Of a stretch of 64,000 bases of DNA, positions 8,030 through 17,636 are shown piece after piece (position 1 is the first letter of the stretch; every line of letters begins with the position of its first letter). The stretch is from Amycolatopsis thermoflava N1165. GTDB taxonomy: Bacteria; Actinomycetota; Actinomycetes; Mycobacteriales; Pseudonocardiaceae. Position numbers and translations under genes: made by a program. Location: positions 8,592,415-8,656,414 of the forward strand of contig NZ_KI421511.1 in the NCBI RefSeq assembly GCF_000473265.1, in the 5' to 3' direction. Under the pieces are notes generated by a model. It was given only the letters and a program-made list of their open reading frames with translations, searched no databases and was not told the origin of the DNA.

Positions 8030-9223
8030 ATGACGCAAACCCGGTCACGTCGCGCCGCTGTCGCCGCGCTGGGACTGGCTCTCGTGGCCGCCGCGCCGGC
8101 GCCCGCCACGACGGCCGTCGCCACCGCGGCAACCCGCGGCGGCACGAGCACGTGCCAGGCCGGCGGGCCGGTCGAGGTGCCGGTGTCCTTCAGCGCCACG
8201 TTCGCCGAAACCGTTGCGCAGGGCGCGAACGTGCCGGTTTCCGACGCCGCCGTGACCATCGTCGTGCCGGCTGCCGCGGTGGACGCGCTGCGGGATTCGG
8301 GCGGCACTTCGGTAGACGCGTCCGCCGCGGTGGAGCTGAGCGTCGCCCAGCAGGCGGGCACCCAGGAACTGACCGTCACCGGACTGTCCACATCGGAGAT
8401 CCCGCTCCCTGCCGACGGTGAGCTGCGGATCACGCTGCCGGGCCGGGTTCCGCCGATCGCGGCCGGCGCCGGTCCGGTGACGGTCTCCCTCACCTCGCTG
8501 GCCCCCAAGCTGGTCGTGCGAGGGGAGACGTTGCACGCCGACCTCGCCTGCACCACCGATCCGGCGGCGAACGGGGAGCTGGCGCGGGTGGCGGTGACCG
8601 CTCCCGCGGCGCCCCCGATACCCGACGTCGTGGTGCCCGACGTCGCGGCGGCGGTGGCGGAAGCGCCGTTGCTGACGGCGAAGTTCCTCGTCGACGGCAC
8701 CTCGCACATCGCGAAGATGGGCTCGGACCTGGTGCTGGAGCAGGGCACGTTCGACGCGGGCCTGTTCACCGGCGACGTGCCGAACACGATTCGCATCGAG
8801 GGCGACCTGAACCTGCCGAAGTCGAGCAGCTACTTCGTGGCGTTCCGGTTCATGCCGGTGGCCAGCGACGTCGAACTGCCACAGGACGGCAAGGCGACGG
8901 GCACCGCGGACATCAGCGGCGGCCTGTTCACGCCCACGATCGACATGACGGTCCGGGTGAACCTGGTGGTGAGCAACGTGAAGCAGGACGGCGTGCCGAT
9001 CGCGGTCGGGCCGGATTGCCGCACGGTGTCGCCGCTGGTGATCCCGATGAAGGGGCAGACGTCGCTGGTGCCCGGCAGCAAGTCGACGATGGAGTCCACT
9101 TTCGACATCCCGGCGTTCTCCGGCTGCGGCGTGAGCGAGGACCTGGACCCGCTCCTGACGGGCCTGATCTCCGGCCCGGGCAACAGGATGACCACGACGC
9201 TGACCGCGCAGGGGGTGGGCTGA
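8030..9223 (+). CDS. Secreted DUF6801-like protein heading the mce operon
   Basis: A 397-residue exported protein with an Arg-rich start and an Ala-rich signal peptide (cut near residue 30-38). Residues about 40-185 form a DUF6801-like domain bounded by two cysteines (STCQAG and DLACTTD). Residues about 210-395 form a second domain ending LISGPGNRMTTTL, related to the C-terminal domain of the protein encoded at 3689-5008. GGAGGG lies four bases before the ATG. Its stop is one base before the yrbEA start, so it is the first gene of the mce operon. I infer a periplasmic or envelope accessory role, for example substrate delivery to the Mce complex. It has no lipobox and no membrane anchor after the signal. 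Confidence 0.72.
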   Translation: MTQTRSRRAAVAALGLALVAAAPAPATTAVATAATRGGTSTCQAGGPVEVPVSFSATFAETVAQGANVPVSDAAVTIVVPAAAVDALRDSGGTSVDASAAVELSVAQQAGTQELTVTGLSTSEIPLPADGELRITLPGRVPPIAAGAGPVTVSLTSLAPKLVVRGETLHADLACTTDPAANGELARVAVTAPAAPPIPDVVVPDVAAAVAEAPLLTAKFLVDGTSHIAKMGSDLVLEQGTFDAGLFTGDVPNTIRIEGDLNLPKSSSYFVAFRFMPVASDVELPQDGKATGTADISGGLFTPTIDMTVRVNLVVSNVKQDGVPIAVGPDCRTVSPLVIPMKGQTSLVPGSKSTMESTFDIPAFSGCGVSEDLDPLLTGLISGPGNRMTTTLTAQGVG

Positions 9224-9224
9224 G

Positions 9225-10007
9225 ATGACCGCCCCCGTCACCGCCGCCCGCAACGCCGTCGGCGAGTTCGGCAAGCTCTTCGGCCTCGCGCTGGACATCG
9301 TCGTCGCGATGTTCAAGCGGCCCTTCCAATTCCGCGAGTTCGTGCAACAGTTCTGGTTCGTCGCGAGCGTGTCGATCCTGCCCGCCGCCCTCGTCAGCAT
9401 CCCGTTCGGCGCCGTGATCACGCTCCAGCTCGGCGGCCTCACCAGCCAGCTGGGCGCCGAGTCGTTCAACGGCGCAGCCAGCGTCCTTGCCGTCATCCAG
9501 CAGGCCAGCCCGATCGTCACCACCCTCGTCGTCGCCGGGGCGGGCGGCTCCGCGATCTGCGCGGAACTAGGGTCACGCACCATCCGCGAGGAGATCGACG
9601 CCATGGAGGTCCTCGGCGTCTCCCCGATCCAGCGACTCGTGGTGCCGCGGGTGCTCGCCGCGATGGCCGTCGCCGTCCTGCTGAACGGCATGGTCAGCTT
9701 CGTCGGCGTCACCGGCGGCTACGTGTTCAACGTGCTGCTGCAGGGCGGCACCCCGGGCGCGTTCCTCGCCAGCTTCTCCGCGCTGGCGCAGCTGCCCGAC
9801 CTGTGGGTGGGCGAGGTCAAGGCGGTGATCTTCGGGTTCCTCGCCGGGCTCGTCGCCTCCTACCGCGGTCTCCACCCGAAGGGCGGCGCCAAGGGCGTCG
9901 GCGACGTCGTCAACCAGTCCGTCGTCATCACGTTCCTGCTGCTGTTCTTCGTGAACTTCGTGATCAGCGTGATCTACCTGCGCGTCGTGCCTGCGAAGGG
10001 AGCCTGA
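9225..10007 (+). CDS. yrbEA: MlaE-family permease YrbEA of the Mce lipid importer
   Basis: A 260-residue integral membrane protein of the MlaE/YrbE permease family, the first of two permease subunits of the Mce transporter. Seen: several long hydrophobic helices and the hallmark segment ELGSRTIREEIDAMEVLGV, the cytoplasmic EExDAxxxxG-like loop where the MceG ATPase docks. It lies one base after the secreted first gene and four bases before yrbEB, showing tight coupling. No ATPase gene (mceG/mkl) is present in the window; in actinomycetes it is normally encoded elsewhere and shared between Mce systems. Confidence 0.92.
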   Translation: MTAPVTAARNAVGEFGKLFGLALDIVVAMFKRPFQFREFVQQFWFVASVSILPAALVSIPFGAVITLQLGGLTSQLGAESFNGAASVLAVIQQASPIVTTLVVAGAGGSAICAELGSRTIREEIDAMEVLGVSPIQRLVVPRVLAAMAVAVLLNGMVSFVGVTGGYVFNVLLQGGTPGAFLASFSALAQLPDLWVGEVKAVIFGFLAGLVASYRGLHPKGGAKGVGDVVNQSVVITFLLLFFVNFVISVIYLRVVPAKGA

Positions 10008-10011
10008 GCCA

Positions 10012-10839
10012 GTGACCCACCGGTTGCTGAACCCCGAGCGCCCGATGAACGGCCTGGTGCGACTCGGCGACCAGCTCGCGTTCTACCTGCGCGCCCTCGC
10101 CTGGGCGCCGCGCACCCTCACCCGCTACGGCCGCGAGGTGGTCCGGCTGCTCGCCGAGGTCGCGTTCGGCAGCGGCGCGCTCGCCGTCATCGGCGGCACC
10201 ATCGGCGTGATGGTCGGCATGTGCGTGTTCACCGGCACCGTCGTCGGCCTGCAGGGTTTCTCCGCGCTCGACCAGCTGGGCACGTCGGCGTTCGCCGGGT
10301 TCCTCTCGGCCTACTTCAACACCCGCGAGATCGCCCCGCTGGTCGCCGCGCTCGCGTTGTCCTCCACCGTCGGCTCCGGGTTCACCGCCCAGCTCGGCGC
10401 GATGCGCATCTCCGAGGAGATCGACGCGCTCGAGGTGATGGCCGTGCGCAGCATGCCCTACCTGGTGACCACCCGGATCATCGCCGGGTTCGTCGCGATC
10501 ATCCCGCTGTACGTGATCGGCCTGCTCACCTCCTACCTCGCGGCCCGCACGATCACCGTCACCGTCTACGGCCAGTCCGGCGGCACCTACGACCACTACT
10601 TCAGCCTGTTCCTGCCGCCCGAGGACGTGCTCTGGTCGTTCGCGAAGGTGATGGTGTTCAGCGTCGCGATCATCCTCACCCACTGCTTCTACGGCTACCG
10701 CGCCGGCGGCGGGCCTGCCGGGGTCGGCGTCGCGGTGGGACGCTCGGTGCGCACCTCGATCGTCGTGGTCAGCGTGCTCGACTTCTTCCTCAGCCTGGCG
10801 ATCTGGGGCGCCACCACGACCGTGCGGGTGGCGGGATGA
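10012..10839 (+). CDS. yrbEB: MlaE-family permease YrbEB of the Mce lipid importer
   Basis: A 275-residue second permease subunit, homologous to the preceding gene. The coupling-loop signature appears as QLGAMRISEEIDALEVMAV. The start is GTG at 10012, four bases after the yrbEA stop, with GAAGGGA upstream overlapping the end of yrbEA. The last four bases overlap the mceA start (ATGA). Together with YrbEA it should form the heterodimeric inner-membrane channel through which the Mce proteins pass hydrophobic cargo. Confidence 0.92.
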   Translation: MTHRLLNPERPMNGLVRLGDQLAFYLRALAWAPRTLTRYGREVVRLLAEVAFGSGALAVIGGTIGVMVGMCVFTGTVVGLQGFSALDQLGTSAFAGFLSAYFNTREIAPLVAALALSSTVGSGFTAQLGAMRISEEIDALEVMAVRSMPYLVTTRIIAGFVAIIPLYVIGLLTSYLAARTITVTVYGQSGGTYDHYFSLFLPPEDVLWSFAKVMVFSVAIILTHCFYGYRAGGGPAGVGVAVGRSVRTSIVVVSVLDFFLSLAIWGATTTVRVAG

Positions 10840-12017
10840 GCGAGCAGCGCAGGCGCCTGGTGTTCGGCGCGCTCGGCCTGGTGTTCATCGCGCTGCTCGG
10901 CGCGATGGGGTGGTTCGCGGTCGCGATCTACGGCAAGACGTTCAGCTCCGCGGTCCCGGTGGTGCTGCGCGCCGAGCGGGCGGGCACGCAGCTGAAGGAG
11001 AACGCCGACGTCAAGGTCCGCGGGGTGCTCGTCGGGTCGGTGCGCTCGATCGACGTCAAACCCGGCTGGGTCGACGTGGAGCTGGCGATGGACCCGGACC
11101 GGATCCACGACATCCCGGCGAACGTGTCCGCCCGGCTGCTGCCGAAGACGTTGTTCGGCCAGCGTTACGTCAGTCTGGTGATCCCGCCCGCGCCCGCGCC
11201 GCGCGCGTTGTCGGCCGGCGCGGTGATCCAGGAGGACCGCAGCACGCAGGCGGTCGAGGTCGAGCAGGCGCTGCGCGATCTGCTGCCGGTGCTGCAGACC
11301 GTGCAGCCGCAGAAGCTCGCGAGCACCCTCGGCGCGGTGTCGCAGGCGCTGGAGGGCCGCGGCCCCGAGCTGGGCACGACCCTGGTGTCGCTCGGCGACT
11401 ACCTGGGCAGGCTCAACCCGGAGGTGCCGGAGCTGCGCACCGCGATCACCAAGCTCGCCGACACCGTGCACACCTACTCCACCGCCGCGCCGGACCTGGT
11501 GGACGCGATGGCCGACCTGCGCACCACCGCGACCACCCTGACCCGGCAGCAGCAGGACCTCGCCGCGTTGTTCACCACGGTCACCGCCGCCGGCGACGAC
11601 GCGCACGGCTTCCTCGACGCCAACGACGACACACTGGTCGACCTGTCCGCGGACAGCAGGCCGGTGCTCGACCTGCTCGCCGAATACAGCCCGGAGATCC
11701 CGTGCGTCGCCGACGCGGCCGCCCGGTTGAAGCCGGTCGTCGAGCGGGCCCTGGGGGTGGGCACGGCCGAACCCGGCCTGCACGTGGACCTCACGGTGCG
11801 GCCGCCGAAACCGGGCGGCGCCCCGCCGCCCGCGGCGGACGGACCGCGGTGTCCCACGGCCGGGTCGGCCGCGCCGGGGGCGGACACCCCGGCGGCGCAG
11901 CGGTTCCTGGCCGAGCTGCTCGCCCCCGTGCTGGGGGAGCGGCCGTCCGAGATCCCCGGCTGGAGCGGACTGCTGATGAACCCGCTGCTGCGTGGCGCGG
12001 AGGTGACGCTGAAATGA
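10836..12017 (+). CDS. mceA: Mce-family protein, MceA position
   Basis: A 393-residue Mce protein. Residues about 10-32 form an N-terminal membrane helix; residues about 38-115 form the MlaD/Mce beta domain (NADVKVRGVLVGSVRSI), followed by a helical coiled region to about 300 and a Pro/Ala-rich C-terminal tail. Mce proteins assemble as a heterohexamer with a hydrophobic tunnel. Position directly after the two permeases identifies this as the MceA equivalent. It overlaps yrbEB and mceB by ATGA junctions. Confidence 0.9.
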   Translation: MSEQRRRLVFGALGLVFIALLGAMGWFAVAIYGKTFSSAVPVVLRAERAGTQLKENADVKVRGVLVGSVRSIDVKPGWVDVELAMDPDRIHDIPANVSARLLPKTLFGQRYVSLVIPPAPAPRALSAGAVIQEDRSTQAVEVEQALRDLLPVLQTVQPQKLASTLGAVSQALEGRGPELGTTLVSLGDYLGRLNPEVPELRTAITKLADTVHTYSTAAPDLVDAMADLRTTATTLTRQQQDLAALFTTVTAAGDDAHGFLDANDDTLVDLSADSRPVLDLLAEYSPEIPCVADAAARLKPVVERALGVGTAEPGLHVDLTVRPPKPGGAPPPAADGPRCPTAGSAAPGADTPAAQRFLAELLAPVLGERPSEIPGWSGLLMNPLLRGAEVTLK

Positions 12018-13018
12018 TCCGACCGCTGGTCAAGGGCCTGATCTTCGCGGTCGTCACGGTGCTGGCGACCGGGCTGCTGGCCGTCACGATCGCCAACCGC
12101 GGCGACGGCGGCACGGTCACCTACCGCGCCTGGTTCAGCGACGTCACCTCGCTCAACTCCGGTGACGACGTCCGCATGTCCGGCGTCCGCATCGGGCAGG
12201 TCACCGGCATCGAGATCGTCGACCGCCGCATCGCCGAGGTGTCCTTCGAAGTCGACAAGGACCGCGCGCTCAGCGCGACGGTCACCGCGGCCGTGAAGTA
12301 CCGCAACCTCATCGGCCAGCGCTACATCACGCTCGACCAGGGCGTCGGCACCGGACGGCTGGACCCGGGCGGGCTGATCCCGCTCGAACGCACCCGGCCC
12401 GCGCTGGACCTGACCGCGGTGTTCAACGGGTTCAAGCCACTGTTCCAGGCGCTGTCCCCGCAGGACGTCAACCAGCTCGCCGGCGAGATCGTGCAGGTGC
12501 TGCAGGGCGAGGGCGGCACGGTCGCGGACCTGTTGCGGCACACCGCATCGCTGACGTCGTCGCTGGCCGGCCAGGACCAGGTGATCGGCCAGGTGATCAC
12601 GAACCTCAACGAGGTCCTCGACCGCGTCAACGCCCGCGACGGGCAGCTCGCGCAGCTGCTCGACGCCACGCAGCAGCTGGTGTCCGGGCTCGCCGCGAAC
12701 TCCGGGCCGATCGGCGAGGCGATCGACGGTATCGCCGACCTCACCACCGCCACCGCCGGGCTCGTGCAGGACGCGCGGGAACCGCTGCGGGCCGACATCA
12801 ACGCGCTTGAGGAGCTGGCGAGGACCTTGGGCGACAACACACCGGAGTTCGAGAGGTTCCTGAACAACCTGCCCGTCAAGTACGAGTCGATCGGCCGGAT
12901 CGCGTCCTACGGCTCGTGGCTGAACTTCTACCTGTGCTCGGTGCGCTCCGACGCCGCCCCGGCGCCCGGTGGCGGCCCGGTCGGCGTGCCCGTGACCGAG
13001 GCGAGGTGCCGCCGGTGA
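12014..13018 (+). CDS. mceB: Mce-family protein, MceB position
   Basis: A 334-residue Mce protein with a membrane helix at about residues 7-27 and an MlaD domain at about 37-115 (SGDDVRMSGVRIGQVTGI, then NLIGQRYITLDQG). The helical region follows to about residue 290, ending in a short Cys-containing tail (YLCSVRS and ARCRR). It starts inside the last codons of mceA (ATGA) and overlaps the GTG start of mceC. The order matches standard actinomycete mce operons. Confidence 0.9.
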   Translation: MIRPLVKGLIFAVVTVLATGLLAVTIANRGDGGTVTYRAWFSDVTSLNSGDDVRMSGVRIGQVTGIEIVDRRIAEVSFEVDKDRALSATVTAAVKYRNLIGQRYITLDQGVGTGRLDPGGLIPLERTRPALDLTAVFNGFKPLFQALSPQDVNQLAGEIVQVLQGEGGTVADLLRHTASLTSSLAGQDQVIGQVITNLNEVLDRVNARDGQLAQLLDATQQLVSGLAANSGPIGEAIDGIADLTTATAGLVQDAREPLRADINALEELARTLGDNTPEFERFLNNLPVKYESIGRIASYGSWLNFYLCSVRSDAAPAPGGGPVGVPVTEARCRR

Positions 13019-14007
13019 AGTCGTTCCGGTCACGCAACTCCTTCCGCCTCGGCCTCGCCGGGCTGGCCCTGATGCTCGTGCTCGGCGGGCTCACCCTGTT
13101 CTGGGACCGCCTGCCCGCGCTGGGCGGCACCACCTACACCGCGGAGTTCACCGAAGCCGCCGGCCTCAAGAGCGGGGACGAGGTGCGCGTCGCGGGCGCG
13201 AAGGTCGGCGAGGTCACCGGCGTCTCGCTGGACGGCGACCACGTCAAGGTCACCTTCCGTGTCACCGACACGTGGGTCGGCGACGAGAGCACCGTCTCGG
13301 TGCGGATCAAGACGTTGCTGGGGGCCAAGAACCTCGCGCTCGACCCGCGTGGCGAACGTGAGCAGGACCCGGACCAGCCGATCCCGCGCGACCGCACGGT
13401 CACGCCGTACGACGTCAACGACGCCTTCGCCGACCTCGCCCGCACCACCGGCGAACTGGACACCGACCAGCTGGCGGCGAGCTTCCGCACGCTCGCGCAG
13501 ACCTTCGACGCCGCCACCCCGCAGGACGTGCAGTCCGCTTTGGACGGTCTGGCCGCGTTGTCGCAGACCATTTCCTCACGCGACACGGAGTTGAAGCAGT
13601 TGCTGAGCGGCACCGCCGAGCTGAGCGGCACGGTCGCCGAGCGCACCGACCAGCTCGCCCGCCTGATCACCGACGGGAACGTGCTGCTGACCGAGTTCGA
13701 CCAGCGCCGGTCCGCGCTCGACCAGCTGCTGCGCGGCACCCGCGACCTCTCGCAGCAGGTGCGCGGGCTGATCGAGGAGAACAACGCGCAGCTGCAGCCC
13801 GCGCTGGAACAGCTCGACCGCGTCACCGACGTGCTGCAGCGCAACCAGAACACGCTCGACCGCAGCCTGAGCCTGTCCGGCCCGTTCTACCGGCTCCTCG
13901 GCGACGCGATCGGCAACGGCAACTGGATCGACACCTACCTGTGCGGGCTGATCGTCCCCGCCGACGGCGGCCCGTGCATGCCACCGAAACCGGGAGGGGG
14001 CGGCTGA
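13015..14007 (+). CDS. mceC: Mce-family protein, MceC position
   Basis: A 330-residue Mce protein. GTG at 13015 overlaps the mceB stop by four bases (GTGA). The N-terminus is basic (KSFRSRNSFR) followed by one membrane helix, then the MlaD domain (SGDEVRVAGAKVGEVTGV), and a long helical region with heptad-like Leu spacing. The C-terminus has a Cys-Pro-rich tail (PCMPPKPGGGG). An in-frame upstream start at 12916 exists but lies inside mceB and is rejected. Confidence 0.9.
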   Translation: MKSFRSRNSFRLGLAGLALMLVLGGLTLFWDRLPALGGTTYTAEFTEAAGLKSGDEVRVAGAKVGEVTGVSLDGDHVKVTFRVTDTWVGDESTVSVRIKTLLGAKNLALDPRGEREQDPDQPIPRDRTVTPYDVNDAFADLARTTGELDTDQLAASFRTLAQTFDAATPQDVQSALDGLAALSQTISSRDTELKQLLSGTAELSGTVAERTDQLARLITDGNVLLTEFDQRRSALDQLLRGTRDLSQQVRGLIEENNAQLQPALEQLDRVTDVLQRNQNTLDRSLSLSGPFYRLLGDAIGNGNWIDTYLCGLIVPADGGPCMPPKPGGGG

Positions 14008-15008
14008 TGGCGGTATCCCGCCTTGGCAGGTGGCTGCGCTGGGGCGCGCTCGTCGTGATCATCGCGACGCTGGCCACCGCGATCGTGATCGTCGTGCGCG
14101 ACAGCGGGCGCGGCAAGCACCTCACCGCGTACTTCACCGCCGCCGTCGGCATCTACCCCGGATCGGAGGTGCGGATCCTCGGGGTGCCGGTCGGCACGGT
14201 GGACACGGTCGAGCCGCAGGGGCAGCAGGTGGAGGTCGGGTTCACGGTGGACCGCGGCATCCGGGTGCCCGCCGACGCGGCCGCGCTGGTCGTGACGCCG
14301 AGCCTGGTCAGCGACCGGTACGTGCAGCTCGCGCCGGTCTACCGGGGCGGCCCGGAGATCGCCGACGGCACGGTGATCCCGGTGGCCCGCACCGCGGTGC
14401 CGGTGGAGCTGGACCAGCTGTTCGCGAGCCTGGACCGGCTGACCACCGCGCTCGGCCCGCAGGGCGCCAACGGCGACGGCGCGCTGTCGGCCCTGCTCAG
14501 CAGCGCGGCGGAGGACCTCACCGGCAACGGCGCGCAGCTCGGCGAGATGATCCGGCAGCTCGGCCAGGCCGCCACCACCCTGAGCGGCTCGCGCGACGAC
14601 CTGTTCGCCACCGTCGACAACCTGCAGCGGTTCACCACGATGCTCGCCGACAACGACGACCAGGTGGGCAGGCTGGCCGACCTGCTCGCGCGGGTGTCGG
14701 CGTTCCTCGCCTCGGAACGGGACGTCTTTGGCGCGTCGCTGGACGAGCTGGCCGGCGCGCTCGGGCAGATCCAGCAGTTCGTGCGGGACAACCGCGGCCG
14801 GGTCAAATCCAATGTGGACAAGCTGATGGGCACCACCCAGGTGCTCGCGAACCAGCGCGCGTCGCTGTCCGAGGCGCTGACCACCGCGCCGGACGCGCTG
14901 AACCGGCTGCTCGCCGCCTACGACCCGGCCAACTCGACGATCTACAGCCGCGCCGACCTCAACGAGTTCAGCATGGGCCCGGTCCTGCCGCTGGGAGGCG
15001 GCCGATGA
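14007..15008 (+). CDS. mceD: Mce-family protein, MceD position
   Basis: A 333-residue Mce protein. The ATG at 14007 shares its A with the mceC stop (TGATG). It has a membrane helix at about residues 12-32, the MlaD domain (YPGSEVRILGVPVGTVDTV, SLVSDRYVQL), then a helical barrel-forming region and a short tail ending PLGGGR. Fourth of six mce paralogues in this operon. Confidence 0.9.
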   Translation: MAVSRLGRWLRWGALVVIIATLATAIVIVVRDSGRGKHLTAYFTAAVGIYPGSEVRILGVPVGTVDTVEPQGQQVEVGFTVDRGIRVPADAAALVVTPSLVSDRYVQLAPVYRGGPEIADGTVIPVARTAVPVELDQLFASLDRLTTALGPQGANGDGALSALLSSAAEDLTGNGAQLGEMIRQLGQAATTLSGSRDDLFATVDNLQRFTTMLADNDDQVGRLADLLARVSAFLASERDVFGASLDELAGALGQIQQFVRDNRGRVKSNVDKLMGTTQVLANQRASLSEALTTAPDALNRLLAAYDPANSTIYSRADLNEFSMGPVLPLGGGR

Positions 15009-16027
15009 AGCGCACCCCACTGGCCGCGGCCCTGCTGGCCGCGCTGGCGCTGCTGACCGGCTGCTCGTTCGGCGGGCTCTACGACACCCCGCTGCCCGGC
15101 GGCGCGGACCTCGGCGACCACCCGTACCGGGTCGTCGTCGGGTTCCGGGACGTGCTCGACCTGGTGCCGCAGTCCGCGGTCCAGGTCGACGACGTGCCGG
15201 TCGGGCGGGTCGAGCGGATCGACCTGTCCGCCGACGGCCGCACCGCGCAGGTCACGCTGCTGGTCAACGGCTCGGTGCGGCTGCCGGCGAACGCGGAGGC
15301 GTGGCTGCGGCAGAGCAGCCTGCTCGGCGAGAAGTTCGTCGAGCTGGGGCCGCCCGCGGCAGGCGAACCGCAGGGCGCCCTCGCCGACGGCGCCCGGATC
15401 CCGGTCGAGCGGACCAACCGCAACCCGCAGGTCGAGGAGGTGCTCGGCGCGCTGTCGATGCTGCTCAACGGCGGCGGCGTGGGCCAGGTGCAGCAGATCA
15501 GCCGCGAGCTCAACGCCGCGCTGGGCGGCAACGAGGCGGAGATCCGCGACCTGCTGACCGAGGTGAACACCTTCGTCGCCGGGCTGGACCAGCACCGCGG
15601 CGAGATCACCAGGGCGCTCAACGGGATCGACCGGCTGTCCGCGTCGCTGTCCGCGCGCAAGGACCAGATCACCGGGGTGCTGGACGACCTCACGCCCGGC
15701 ATCGACGTGCTGGCCAGGCAGCACGAGCAGCTGGTCACCATGCTCACCTCGCTGGACCACCTCTCCGGCGTCGCGGTCGACACCGTGAACCGCGGCAAGG
15801 ACGACCTGATCGCGGACCTGCGGGCGCTGGAGCCGACGCTGCGGCAGCTGACCGTGGCCGGACAGCAGCTGCCGGAGGCGATGGAGATGCTGCTGACGTT
15901 CCCGTTCCCGGACGCCGCCCTCGACGCGATCAAGGGCGACTATCTCAACCTGTTCCTGGACTTCGACTCCCGAACCTCAGGGACGAGCCCGCAGTCCGCG
16001 CCGCTCCCGCTGGGTGGTGGTTCCTAG
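15005..16027 (+). CDS. mceE: Mce-family lipoprotein, MceE (LprK-like) position
   Basis: A 340-residue Mce protein that differs from its neighbours in being a lipoprotein: the signal peptide ends with the lipobox LTGC at about residue 20. In actinomycete operons the fifth Mce protein is typically the lipidated one (LprK in mycobacteria). The MlaD domain follows (SAVQVDDVPVGRVERI, SSLLGEKFVEL), then a long helical region. It overlaps mceD by ATGA and ends directly before mceF. Confidence 0.9.
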   Translation: MKRTPLAAALLAALALLTGCSFGGLYDTPLPGGADLGDHPYRVVVGFRDVLDLVPQSAVQVDDVPVGRVERIDLSADGRTAQVTLLVNGSVRLPANAEAWLRQSSLLGEKFVELGPPAAGEPQGALADGARIPVERTNRNPQVEEVLGALSMLLNGGGVGQVQQISRELNAALGGNEAEIRDLLTEVNTFVAGLDQHRGEITRALNGIDRLSASLSARKDQITGVLDDLTPGIDVLARQHEQLVTMLTSLDHLSGVAVDTVNRGKDDLIADLRALEPTLRQLTVAGQQLPEAMEMLLTFPFPDAALDAIKGDYLNLFLDFDSRTSGTSPQSAPLPLGGGS

Positions 16028-17080
16028 ATGCTGACCCGCAAGGTGCGTGTGCAGGTCATCGTGTTCGCGTTGATCGCGCTGGCCGGGATCACCTACGTCG
16101 GCGCCCGCTACGCCGGGCTGGACCGGCTCTTCGGCGGCGGCGGGTACGTGGTGCGCGTCGAGCTGGCCGACTCCGGCGGCATCTTCGCAGGCGCCGAAGT
16201 CACCTACAACGGCGTGCCGATCGGCCGCGTCGGCGAGCTGCGGCTCACCGGCTCCGGGCTGGAGGCCGACCTGCGGATCGACGACGGCGCCCCGCCGGTG
16301 CCCGCGGACGTCGAGGCGGTGGTGACCAACCGGTCGGCGGTGGGGGAGCAGTACGTCGACCTGCGGCCACGCAGCTCCGGCGGCCCGGTGCTGGCCGACG
16401 GCTCGGTGATCGCGTTGTCCCGCACGCGGCTGCCGCTGCCGAACGAGCAGCTGGTGCTGAACCTGGACCGGTTGGTCGCGTCGGTGCCGCGGGACGCGCT
16501 GCGGTCGGTGGTGGACGAGTTGTACGACGCGACGCTGGACACCGGACCGAGCCTGCAGGCGCTGCTCGACGCGACCTCCGGGTTCACCCAGTCGGCCTCG
16601 GCGCATCTGCCGCAGACGATCCAGCTGATCACCGACGCGGACACCGTGCTGACCACGCAGATCGAGAACTCCGGCGCGATCACGGCGTTCGGCGCGGACG
16701 CCAAGCGCATCGCCGCGATGCTGCGCGACTCGGACGCGGACCTGTCGACGATCCTGTCCGCCGCGCCGCCCGCCGCCGGGCAGATCAGCGGGCTGCTGCG
16801 GGAGACCGGCCCGAACCTGACCACCCTGCTGACGAACCTGCTCACGACGTCCGAGGTGCTGCTGACCCACCGGAACGGGGTCGAGCAGCTGCTGGTGGCC
16901 GCGCCGACGGCGATCGAGGCGGGCAGCACGGTCATCGCGGGCGACTCCGCCGGTTTCGGCCTGGCCACGACGTTCTTCGATCCGCTGCCGTGCACCGCCG
17001 GGTACGAGGGCACCCGGTACCGCAACGGCCTCGACACCACACCCGCGCCGCTGAACACGGCGGCCGGGTGCCGACGCTGA
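16028..17080 (+). CDS. mceF: Mce-family protein, MceF position
   Basis: A 350-residue Mce protein whose ATG follows the mceE stop with no gap. It has a membrane helix at about residues 9-27, the MlaD domain (FAGAEVTYNGVPIGRVGEL, SAVGEQYVDLRP) and a helical region. The tail holds two cysteines (LPCTAG and GCRR). Last of the six mce paralogues. The complete A-F set with no frameshift indicates a functional transporter. Confidence 0.9.
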   Translation: MLTRKVRVQVIVFALIALAGITYVGARYAGLDRLFGGGGYVVRVELADSGGIFAGAEVTYNGVPIGRVGELRLTGSGLEADLRIDDGAPPVPADVEAVVTNRSAVGEQYVDLRPRSSGGPVLADGSVIALSRTRLPLPNEQLVLNLDRLVASVPRDALRSVVDELYDATLDTGPSLQALLDATSGFTQSASAHLPQTIQLITDADTVLTTQIENSGAITAFGADAKRIAAMLRDSDADLSTILSAAPPAAGQISGLLRETGPNLTTLLTNLLTTSEVLLTHRNGVEQLLVAAPTAIEAGSTVIAGDSAGFGLATTFFDPLPCTAGYEGTRYRNGLDTTPAPLNTAAGCRR

Positions 17081-17093
17081 GGAGATGGTTCTG

Positions 17094-17636
17094 GTGAGAG
17101 CTGTGTTGGTCGCCGGCGCGCTGGCCGGTCTGGCGGTGCTGGCCGGCTGCGGGCCGGACAAGGCCGCGCCGGAGGAGAACACCGCCGCGATCACCTGGTC
17201 CGACCACGTGTGCGCGGTCGTCCGCGACGGCGGCACGAAGCTGTCGCAGCTGCCCGGCGTGGACGCCTCCGACGTGGCCAAGGCGCGGGAGGGCCTGGTC
17301 ACCTACCTGGCGTCGCTGTCGCAGGCGCTGACCGACCTGGGCGACGGCATCACCCGCGAGGGCCCGCCCCCGGTGACCGACGGCCAGGCCACGGTGCAGC
17401 GCGCGATGGAGACCCTGAACACGACGAAGGCCTCCGTCGACGAGGCCCGCACGGCGCTGGCGTCCGCGCCGGTCAGCGACCAGGCCACATTCGAGCAGGC
17501 GGTCCGCGGCGCCAGCGACGCCTTCGCCAAACTCGGCAACACCACCGAAGGCCCGACCAAGGACCTCACCGACAACCCGGAACTGGCCAAGGCGTTCCAG
17601 AAGGCACCGACCTGCCAGGCCCTCGAAGGCGCGTAG
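17094..17636 (+). CDS. Small lipoprotein at the end of the mce operon
   Basis: A 180-residue lipoprotein: signal peptide with lipobox LAGC, then a mature domain of about 155 residues that is largely helical and has two cysteines (HVCAVV near the start and PTCQAL near the end). GTG at 17094 is preferred over ATG at 17085 because GGAG (17081-17084) is at normal spacing from the GTG but touches the ATG. It is the last gene before a strong terminator hairpin, so it belongs to the mce transcript. Such Mce-associated lipoproteins are common at this position; the molecular role is unknown. Confidence 0.75.
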   Translation: MRAVLVAGALAGLAVLAGCGPDKAAPEENTAAITWSDHVCAVVRDGGTKLSQLPGVDASDVAKAREGLVTYLASLSQALTDLGDGITREGPPPVTDGQATVQRAMETLNTTKASVDEARTALASAPVSDQATFEQAVRGASDAFAKLGNTTEGPTKDLTDNPELAKAFQKAPTCQALEGA

